From: Thiobacillus denitrificans
GTDB lineage: Bacteria; Pseudomonadota; Gammaproteobacteria; Burkholderiales; Thiobacillaceae
DNA length: 55,687 bases
NCBI GenBank assembly: GCA_002424845.1
Contig: DILD01000036.1
Location: forward strand, 11,711-67,397
Direction of reading: 5' to 3'
Part shown: in pieces, positions 49,859 through 55,687 of the stretch
Position numbering within the stretch: the first letter of the stretch is position 1
Layout of the letters: every line of letters starts with the position of its first letter
Translations under genes and position numbers: made by a program
Notes under the pieces: generated by a model
What the model was told of the DNA's origin: nothing
The model's input: only the letters and a program-made list of their open reading frames with translations
The model's database searches: none

Positions 49859-50485
49859 TCACTCAGCGGGTGACGTATCCGTCTGGCAGGCCCGGGCAAG
49901 CCAGTCTTCGATCAAGGCCGCCGCGTCCTCTGCTCCCAGGCGCGACAGGCTGGAAAAAAGTTGCACACTGACCGCCCCGAGCCCAGCCAATTCCTGCTTG
50001 ACGTGTCGTAAAGTCAGCACCTTTTCGCTGTTGGACAGCTTATCGGCTTTGGACAAAAGAATATGGACCGGCTTGCCTGTGGGAACAAACCAGTCGAGCA
50101 TCTGCCGGTCCAGCGGGGTGAGCGGATGACGCGCATCCATGATGAGCACCATCCCCACCAGCGCCTCGCGCTCCTGCAGATAGCGCGACAGCAAACTTTC
50201 CCACTTGGCCTTCACTGCCGGCGGCACTTTCGCATAACCATAGCCGGGCAGATCCACCAGATAGGTATCGGTGGCCAACTCGAAAAAGTTGATCAGCTGG
50301 GTGCGTCCTGGTGTTTTGGAAGTAAACGCCAGGCGGTTGATTCGTGTCAACAGATTGATTGCGCTGGACTTTCCGGCATTGGAACGGCCAGCAAACGCAA
50401 TCTCGGCGCGGCTGTAAGGCAAATCGCGCAACTGGGCGACCGAGGTATGGAAATGAGCTTGATTGAGCACGGGCTTGGCAGTCAT
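49859..50485 (-). CDS. engB: EngB/YihA, GTP-binding ribosome assembly protein
   Basis: An essential GTPase for large-subunit assembly, 208 residues from ATG 50485 (MTAKPVLNQAHFHTSV), where the family N-terminus fits. The reading frame stays open upstream to about 51145, but that stretch is antisense to the cytochrome gene and is not coding. GTPase motifs are GRSNAGKSSAIN (G1), SKTPGRTQ (G2), VDLPGYGYA (G3) and LSKADKL (G4). It is divergent from cytochrome c4 with 57 bp between, a conserved arrangement. Confidence 0.96.
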   Translation of the reverse strand: MTAKPVLNQAHFHTSVAQLRDLPYSRAEIAFAGRSNAGKSSAINLLTRINRLAFTSKTPGRTQLINFFELATDTYLVDLPGYGYAKVPPAVKAKWESLLSRYLQEREALVGMVLIMDARHPLTPLDRQMLDWFVPTGKPVHILLSKADKLSNSEKVLTLRHVKQELAGLGAVSVQLFSSLSRLGAEDAAALIEDWLARACQTDTSPAE

Positions 50486-50542
50486 ATTAGTTACCGCTAA
50501 ACTACCTTTTTCCCCAAGTTTTGCAAGCTTCAGGAGCATTTG

Positions 50543-51157
50543 ATGAAAATCGTCGTCTATCTGGTTGCCGCTCTGGCCACCGCTTCCGCCTACGCCAACC
50601 CCACTACGGTCAAGGGCAACCCCAAGGCGGCGGAAAGCATCGTCACCAAAGTCTGCGTGGCATGCCATGCTGCCGACGGCAACAGCCCCACGGCAGCCAA
50701 CCCCAAGATTGCCGGCCTCAATGCCGAATACATCAACAAGCAGCTCAATAACTTCAAGTCCGGTGAACGCAAGAACCCGGTCATGGCGGGCATCGTCAAG
50801 GACCTGAGCACCCAGGACATGCTGAATCTGGCGGCCTATTTCAGCGCCCAGCAGCCTAAGCCCGGCACCTCCAAGGACATGGAACTTGCGCAACTTGGTC
50901 AGAAAATCTACCAGGGTGGCGTGCAAGGTGCGGGCGTCCCGGCTTGCGCCTCCTGCCACGGTCCACAGGGTCAGGGCATACCCGTCCAGTTCCCACGCCT
51001 GGCTGGCCAACACAGCGCCTACATCTACACGCAGCTTAACAATTTCCGCCTGGGCACCCGTGCAAATGACGGTGCCAAAATGATGCGCACCATCGCGGTG
51101 AAGATGACGGATGGTGACATGAAGGCCGTGGCCGCTTATATTCAAGGCCTGCGTTAA
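50543..51157 (+). CDS. Diheme cytochrome c4
   Basis: A periplasmic electron carrier of 204 residues. Signal peptide MKIVVYLVAALATASAYA. Two tandem c-type domains: heme 1 in CVACH (Cys38, Cys41, His42) and heme 2 in CASCH (Cys135, Cys138, His139). Likely methionine ligands are in NPVMAG (about 81) and in the KMMRTIA segment. Start ATG 50543 has CAGGAG 6 nt upstream; a TTG three bases earlier is not needed. It probably feeds a terminal oxidase. The neighbouring ccs1/ccsA genes supply the heme-attachment machinery. Confidence 0.96.
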   Translation: MKIVVYLVAALATASAYANPTTVKGNPKAAESIVTKVCVACHAADGNSPTAANPKIAGLNAEYINKQLNNFKSGERKNPVMAGIVKDLSTQDMLNLAAYFSAQQPKPGTSKDMELAQLGQKIYQGGVQGAGVPACASCHGPQGQGIPVQFPRLAGQHSAYIYTQLNNFRLGTRANDGAKMMRTIAVKMTDGDMKAVAAYIQGLR

Positions 51158-51171
51158 AGCGTGATCATTGC

Positions 51172-51270
51172 CGCTTCAGCGGCTTTGCAACCACGGCCTG
51201 CCCCTTGCGGGTAGTGCGTGGTTGCTGACGCTTCAGCGGCTTTGCAACCACGGCCTGCCCCTTGCGGGTA
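51172..51270. repeat. Two 42-bp direct repeats with internal palindromes after cytochrome c4
   Basis: The 42 bases at 51172-51213 recur exactly at 51229-51270, with 15 bp between (57-bp period). Each begins with the palindrome CGCTTCAGCG. GCAACCACG in copy one pairs with CGTGGTTGC in the spacer (9-bp stem), so the block forms hairpins. It lies between the cytochrome stop and the terminator. Confidence 0.85.
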
Positions 51271-51298
51271 AACTTATCGGCGATATTCAAGTCGATGT

Positions 51299-51324
51299 AA
51301 GGGTGACGCGAGTCACCCTTTTTT
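51299..51324 (+). terminator. Intrinsic terminator of cytochrome c4
   Basis: AAGGGTGAC / GTCACCCTT, a 9-bp stem with a GCGA tetraloop, followed by a T-run (TTTTTT). It is 32 bp before the ccs1 start, so ccs1 needs its own start site or readthrough. Confidence 0.93.
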
Positions 51325-51355
51325 ACATGTATTTTTCAGGGTATTTCTACCCCTC

Positions 51356-53368
51356 ATGAACGCCACATCCGCTTCTTTTGGAAAGTCCGTCTTCGAGTTG
51401 TTAAGCTCGATGCGTTTTGCCATCAGCCTGCTATCCATCCTCGCGGTTGCCTCCATCATCGGCACCGTTCTGAAGCAATCCGAACCCTACAGCAGCTACA
51501 TGATCCAGTTCGGGCCATTCTGGTTCGAAGTATTCGGGAAGCTGGGCCTGTACGACGTCTATCACGCGGGCTGGTTTCTGGTCATTCTGACCTTCCTCGT
51601 CATTTCCACCAGTGTCTGCATCACACGCAACGCACCCAACTTCACGCGTGAGATGAAAAGCTTTCGCGAGCATGTCAGCGAACAGTCGCTCAACGCATTC
51701 AAGCACAAGCATGAAGCCGCCACCAGTCTGGCGCCGGAAATGCTGGCCACCCATGCACAGCATTATCTGGAAGGCCAGGGCTACAAGGTCAGGAATCTGC
51801 CGCGCGAGGATGGCGTCCTGCTCGCTGCAAAGGCTGGCAGCTGGAATCGCCTCGGCTATTTCCTGGCGCATTCGGCCATTGTCATCATCTGTATCGGCGG
51901 CCTGATGGACGGCAACCTGGTGTTCAAGGTGCAGCAGGCGATGGGCATCAAGAAAATCGAAACGCGCGACATTCCGCAAAGCGAAGTGCCGGCGATTTCA
52001 CGTCTGTCCCCTTCCAATCCTTCATTTCGCGGCAGCGTGCAAATCCCCGAAGGGTCCAGTGCAAATGTCGCTTTCCTGAATGTGGCAGATGGCTATCTGG
52101 TACAGGACTTGCCCTTCACTGTGGCACTGAAACAGTTCCGCATCGAACACTACACGACAGGCCAGCCCAAAAGCTTCGAAAGCGACCTGGAAATTTTCGA
52201 TCTGTCAGGGAAGAAGGTTCGCGAAGCGACCATTGCAGTCAACCATCCGCTGATCCATGACGGCATCGCGATTTACCAGGCCAGCTTCGCCGATGGTGGC
52301 ACACGCATGAGCCTGCACGGCTGGAATCTGTTCGCCCCCACGGCAACGCCCTTCCCCATTAAAGGCGCGGTCCATCAGAGCACGACGCTGAGTAGCGGGG
52401 CGGCGGACTATACGCTTGAATTCATCGATTTCCGCCCCTTCAACATCGAAAACATGGGTGAAGACGCCGAAGCGCCGCGCGACACCATGAGCGTGCTGGG
52501 GGGCAGCCCGGTCAGTGACAAGAAACATCTGCGCAACGTCGGGCCCAGCTTCCAGTACAAACTGCGCGATGCGCGGGGGCAGGCGCGCGAATTCAGCAAT
52601 TACATGCTGCCACTGGAACTTGAGGGCCGCTGGTACCTGATGTCGGGCGTGCGCGACACGCCGAATGAGGCCTTCCGCTACCTGCGCATCCCCCTCGATG
52701 CCGATGGCAACATCGACAGCTTCATGCGCTTACGCGCTGTTTTGCTGAATACGGCATTGCATCCCGAAATCGCCAGCCGCTTCGCCCGCCAGGCACTCCC
52801 CAAAGCGTCCTGGGAGACAGACCTCGAAAACCAGCTGAAACTCAGTGCCAGTCAGGTTCTGAAGATGTTTGCCGAAGGCGGCTTCCAGTCACTGGGAGCC
52901 TACATCGAGAAGAACGTACCCGCCTCGGACAGCGAAAAGGCAGCGAGCACCTATCTGCGAATTCTTGAACTGGCCGCAGTCGAGGCCATGCAAATCGCCC
53001 ACCAGCAAGCGGGCCTTCCGGCACTCAAGCCTGATGACGCCCTTGGCTGGCTGATACGCGACAGCCTCAACAGCATCAGCGATCTGTTTGTTTACGGCGC
53101 CCCGATCTACCTGCAACTGATGGAATACGACGAGGTCAAGGCAAGCGGCCTGCAGCTCACCCGCTCACCCGGGCAGAACGTGGTCTATCTGGGCTCGCTT
53201 TTGCTGACGCTCGGCGTATTCTTCATGCTTTATGTGCGCGAGCGCCGGGTGTGGCTGCGCATCAAGCCGGGCCATGCCCTGCTGGCCATGTCATCAGCCA
53301 AACATACGGTCGATTTCGAAAAAGAATTCGCCCAGCATGCGCAGGCACTGAACACCCTCGTGAAATAG
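51356..53368 (+). CDS. resB: Ccs1/ResB, System II cytochrome c biogenesis protein
   Basis: A large membrane protein (670 residues) that with CcsA moves heme to the periplasm and joins it to apocytochromes. N-terminal LLSSMRFAISLLSILAVASIIGTVLKQ (core SMRFAISLLSILAVASIIGT) is the first membrane helix, followed by YHAGWFLVILTFLVISTSVC, LGYFLAHSAIVIICIGGL near 165, a large periplasmic domain (about 190-600) and a last helix near 612-630. No strong ribosome site is seen. It is followed after 30 bp by ccsA. Confidence 0.95.
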   Translation: MNATSASFGKSVFELLSSMRFAISLLSILAVASIIGTVLKQSEPYSSYMIQFGPFWFEVFGKLGLYDVYHAGWFLVILTFLVISTSVCITRNAPNFTREMKSFREHVSEQSLNAFKHKHEAATSLAPEMLATHAQHYLEGQGYKVRNLPREDGVLLAAKAGSWNRLGYFLAHSAIVIICIGGLMDGNLVFKVQQAMGIKKIETRDIPQSEVPAISRLSPSNPSFRGSVQIPEGSSANVAFLNVADGYLVQDLPFTVALKQFRIEHYTTGQPKSFESDLEIFDLSGKKVREATIAVNHPLIHDGIAIYQASFADGGTRMSLHGWNLFAPTATPFPIKGAVHQSTTLSSGAADYTLEFIDFRPFNIENMGEDAEAPRDTMSVLGGSPVSDKKHLRNVGPSFQYKLRDARGQAREFSNYMLPLELEGRWYLMSGVRDTPNEAFRYLRIPLDADGNIDSFMRLRAVLLNTALHPEIASRFARQALPKASWETDLENQLKLSASQVLKMFAEGGFQSLGAYIEKNVPASDSEKAASTYLRILELAAVEAMQIAHQQAGLPALKPDDALGWLIRDSLNSISDLFVYGAPIYLQLMEYDEVKASGLQLTRSPGQNVVYLGSLLLTLGVFFMLYVRERRVWLRIKPGHALLAMSSAKHTVDFEKEFAQHAQALNTLVK

Positions 53369-53398
53369 CCCACCCCGTACCTTCCGGAGACATTCATC

Positions 53399-54538
53399 AT
53401 GGAACTCGCTCTCAATCAACCCGCCCCGTTATGGAAACGCCTGACGTGGTTCGACTGGCTGTTCGCCGCCATCGTCGCGGGAGGCGGCCTGTTCGCCCTG
53501 TCGCAGTTTGGCGACTACATGGACATTTATGAAAAGGCCATTCTGCTGGCGGCGATCCCGGCGCTGGCGATATTCGGCTGGTTCTGGAAACCATTCCGCC
53601 CCCTGTTCCTGGCGGTCGGTGCAATCAGCCTGTTCGCGCTCAGCCAGTACGGCGGCAACCTGGCCCGAATGGAAGAGGCGTTTTTTCTCAAGTACCTGAT
53701 CTCCAGTCAGGCCGCCATCATGTGGATGTGCGCGCTGTTCGGCCTGGCCACCCTGGCCTACTGGGGCGGCCTGATTGCCCGTTCCGGCTTCGTGCTTTCA
53801 ACCGGCAGCGCGCTCACCTGGGCGGCAGTGACACTCGGCTGGATCGGCCTGATGGTGCGCTGGTACGAGTCCTACCTGATCGGCACGGATGTCGGTCATA
53901 TCCCGGTCTCCAACCTGTATGAAGTATTCGTTCTGTTCTGCCTCATCACCGCGATGATGTACCTGTATTACGAAGCGCAGTATCAGGCTCGCCAGATGGG
54001 TGCTTTCGTGCTGCTGGTGATCTCGGCCGCGGTCGGCTTCATCCTCTGGTACACCTTCGATCGCGGCGCCCATGAAATCCAGCCGCTGGTACCCGCGCTC
54101 AAATCCTGGTGGATGAAGCTGCACGTCCCGGCCAACTTCGTCGGCTATGGCGCCTTTTCCATCGCGGCGATGCTTGGTGCGGCCTACCTGCTGGCCGCAC
54201 GTGGATTTCTCGCCGATCGCCTGCCCAAACTGGAGGTCATCGACGATGTGATGTACAAGGCCATAGCCATCGGCTTTGCCTTCTTCACGATCGCCACCAT
54301 CCTCGGCGCGATGTGGGCGGCCGAAGCCTGGGGCGGCTACTGGTCGTGGGACCCGAAGGAAACCTGGGCGCTGATCGTATGGCTGAATTACGCAGCCTGG
54401 CTGCATATCCGCCTGGTCAAAGGCCTGCGCGGCCCGATGCTGGCATGGTGGGCGGTAGTCGGCCTGTTCGTGACGACCTTCGCCTTCATCGGCGTGAACA
54501 TGTTCCTGTCGGGCCTGCACTCCTACGGCGAGTTGTAA
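53399..54538 (+). CDS. ccsA: CcsA/ResC, System II cytochrome c biogenesis protein
   Basis: A polytopic heme-handling protein of 379 residues with eight or more membrane helices. The tryptophan-rich WWD-type motif WGGYWSWDPKETWALIVW lies at about 317-334, with conserved His ligands nearby (WLHIR). HIPVSNLYEVFVLFCL (about 170) is also typical. It forms the synthetase with Ccs1. CGGAGA lies about 10 nt upstream of the ATG. Confidence 0.96.
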   Translation: MELALNQPAPLWKRLTWFDWLFAAIVAGGGLFALSQFGDYMDIYEKAILLAAIPALAIFGWFWKPFRPLFLAVGAISLFALSQYGGNLARMEEAFFLKYLISSQAAIMWMCALFGLATLAYWGGLIARSGFVLSTGSALTWAAVTLGWIGLMVRWYESYLIGTDVGHIPVSNLYEVFVLFCLITAMMYLYYEAQYQARQMGAFVLLVISAAVGFILWYTFDRGAHEIQPLVPALKSWWMKLHVPANFVGYGAFSIAAMLGAAYLLAARGFLADRLPKLEVIDDVMYKAIAIGFAFFTIATILGAMWAAEAWGGYWSWDPKETWALIVWLNYAAWLHIRLVKGLRGPMLAWWAVVGLFVTTFAFIGVNMFLSGLHSYGEL

Positions 54539-54606
54539 GCAGCCGGCTTCTGTATCCGCCCCTGTCCCGCGCTTGCGGGCAAGGGTGTTCCCCGAGCGGC
54601 AAACCC

Positions 54607-55134
54607 ATGCAAAAAAAGCAGCTTCTGGTCATCCCCCTTGCCGTAGCCGCAATGGCAGCAGGAATCTGGCTGGGGCGGACTCATTACGCGCCGCAGCCAC
54701 CAGACGCGCCGGTCGTCGCCGATTTCTGGCAGCTTGGCTTTACGGATACAGCAGGGCACGTGCAACAGATGGCGCAATGGCGCGGCCAGGTGATCGTACT
54801 GAACTTCTGGGCCAGCTGGTGCGCGCCCTGTCGCGAAGAAATGCCCGATTTTGCCGACTTGCGCATGCAATTTCGCCGCAATGGCGTGGAATTTGTCGGC
54901 ATCGCCATCGACAGTCCCGAGCGGGTTGCACAATTTTTGCGGGCGCAACCGGTCAATTATCCCATCCTGATCGGCGAAGGCGCGGCAAGTACGCTGGCGC
55001 AGCAGCTTGGCAATCCCGGTGGGGCGCTACCCTATACAGTCGTGCTCGACCGCAGCGGACGCATTGTATTGAGCCATTTGGGGCGTTTGCCGCGCGCCAG
55101 GCTTGAGGCCGTGCTAGGTCAATTCCGTGGATAG
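54607..55134 (+). CDS. TlpA/ResA-like membrane-anchored thioredoxin
   Basis: A 175-residue periplasmic thiol-disulfide protein. Start ATG 54607 gives an N-terminal anchor (about 4-20); a longer frame upstream is antisense-type noise over ccsA. Active site FWASWCAPCREEMPDF (CAPC), then VEFVGIAIDSPERV and the cis-proline segment ALPYTVVLDRSG. It follows ccsA, so it likely reduces apocytochrome CXXCH cysteines as ResA does (inference). The 68-bp gap before it holds a CCCGC/GCGGG stem. Confidence 0.93.
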   Translation: MQKKQLLVIPLAVAAMAAGIWLGRTHYAPQPPDAPVVADFWQLGFTDTAGHVQQMAQWRGQVIVLNFWASWCAPCREEMPDFADLRMQFRRNGVEFVGIAIDSPERVAQFLRAQPVNYPILIGEGAASTLAQQLGNPGGALPYTVVLDRSGRIVLSHLGRLPRARLEAVLGQFRG

Positions 55135-55191
55135 CGGGTATTTGACGTCATATCTGGACAATTTACCCCTATTTACGGCAAACTCGCCGCC

Positions 55192-55687
55192 ATGACGATC
55201 AAACGAACCCGTCGCTCTGCAGCCCAATCAGCTCCCGGCCAGCACCCGCAGGTGCTGGTCCTGCATGGCCCCAACCTCAATCTGCTGGGTAGCCGTGAGC
55301 CCAAGCATTACGGTCTTGCCACGCTCGACGACATCAACCGCGCGCTCGCTGCCCGCGGGGAGACTGCTGGCGCGCAGATCGAAACTTTTCAGCACAACCA
55401 CGAAGGTGGCCTGATCGATCGCGTGCACCAGGCTGCGCGCGATCACGTCGATTTCATCATCATCAACCCTGCGGGCTACACCCATACCAGCGTTGCCCTG
55501 CGCGATGCGCTGGCAGCCACGGCCATCCCGTTCGTCGAAGTCCACCTTTCCAACATTTACGCGCGCGAACCCTTCCGCCACCACTCCTGTTTTTCCGACC
55601 TCGCGGTCGGCGTGGTGTCGGGGCTGGGTGCGCACGGTTATGAACTGGCGCTGGAATTTGCCCTGCGCCACCTCCAAAACAGGACCT
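55192..55687 (+). CDS. aroQ: Type II 3-dehydroquinate dehydratase (3' end cut by the window)
   Basis: This enzyme dehydrates 3-dehydroquinate in the shikimate pathway. 165 codons are visible and no stop, so the last residues are off the edge. Motifs are VLHGPNLNLLGSREPKHYG (with the catalytic Tyr), HNHEGGLIDRVH, NPAGYTHTSVALRDAL and VEVHLSNIYAREPFRHHS (Glu, His, Arg). About 17 extra residues precede the usual start, rich in Arg and Ser. It lies downstream of ccsA and the TlpA-like gene; accB/accC often follow in related bacteria but are not in view. Confidence 0.95.
   Translation, partial: MTIKRTRRSAAQSAPGQHPQVLVLHGPNLNLLGSREPKHYGLATLDDINRALAARGETAGAQIETFQHNHEGGLIDRVHQAARDHVDFIIINPAGYTHTSVALRDALAATAIPFVEVHLSNIYAREPFRHHSCFSDLAVGVVSGLGAHGYELALEFALRHLQNRT

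Noticed and set aside
50486..51145. Extended N-terminus of EngB
   Set aside because: The extension is antisense to cytochrome c4; the EngB family starts at 50485.
51172..51270. CRISPR array
   Set aside because: Only two repeats, a single 15-bp spacer and no cas genes.

Overview
The window is 55.7 kb of GC-rich, densely coded chromosome from a betaproteobacterium. Three things point there: the pilMNOPQ/mrcA pair, the rubredoxin-thiD-thiE-hemL block, and the hemC-hemD-hemX-hemY operon. A possible DsrS-like protein, a diheme cytochrome c4, System II cytochrome c maturation genes and an unusually large DsbD suggest a sulfur-oxidising chemolithotroph of the Thiobacillus type. That last assignment is inference from gene content. 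No tRNA, rRNA, insertion sequence, phage or CRISPR array was seen.

Layout. 1-6447 (minus): the Chp chemosensory operon pilG-pilH-pilI-pilJ-chpA, which governs twitching motility; chpA runs off the left edge. 6672-7909 (minus): an unrecognised secreted protein and a rubredoxin. 7963-10847 (plus): thiD, thiE and hemL, with a palindromic element that appears to have split the thiE/hemL junction. 10957-17107: a DsrS-like protein, dsbD with a duplicated N-terminal domain, cutA, fxsA, an SDR/epimerase and a ferredoxin-type flavin reductase. 17157-21053 (minus): hemC-hemD-hemX-hemY. 21102-25777 (plus): a thioredoxin-fold protein, a LuxR-type response regulator with a hybrid histidine kinase, and mpl. 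25814-32634 (minus): a DHH protein, aroK and the type IV pilus assembly operon pilM-N-O-P-Q. 32824-35747 (plus): mrcA and a small conserved gene. 36038-48449 (plus): a complete tad (Flp pilus) locus. 48503-55687: hemB, a candidate small RNA, engB, cytochrome c4, resB/ccs1, ccsA, a TlpA-like protein and aroQ, which runs off the right edge.

Two surface appendage systems lie within one window: the type IVa pilus alignment complex with its Chp signalling operon, and the Tad machine. Tetrapyrrole synthesis (hemL, hemC, hemD, hemX, hemY, hemB) and cytochrome c assembly (ccs1, ccsA, a TlpA-like protein, DsbD) are also concentrated here, which fits a respiratory metabolism rich in c-type cytochromes.

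The most interesting non-coding signal is at about 49721-49840. It is a predicted small RNA ending in a strong intrinsic terminator. Three of its hairpins expose C-rich, anti-Shine-Dalgarno-like loops, and a sigma-E-like promoter may lie upstream. Other points worth attention are the palindromic elements that have reshaped gene ends (thiE/hemL and fxsA), the 50-residue repeat in ChpA, the DsbD domain duplication, and three poorly described tad-locus proteins: a lipoprotein, a 10-cysteine TadG-like protein and a small membrane protein.
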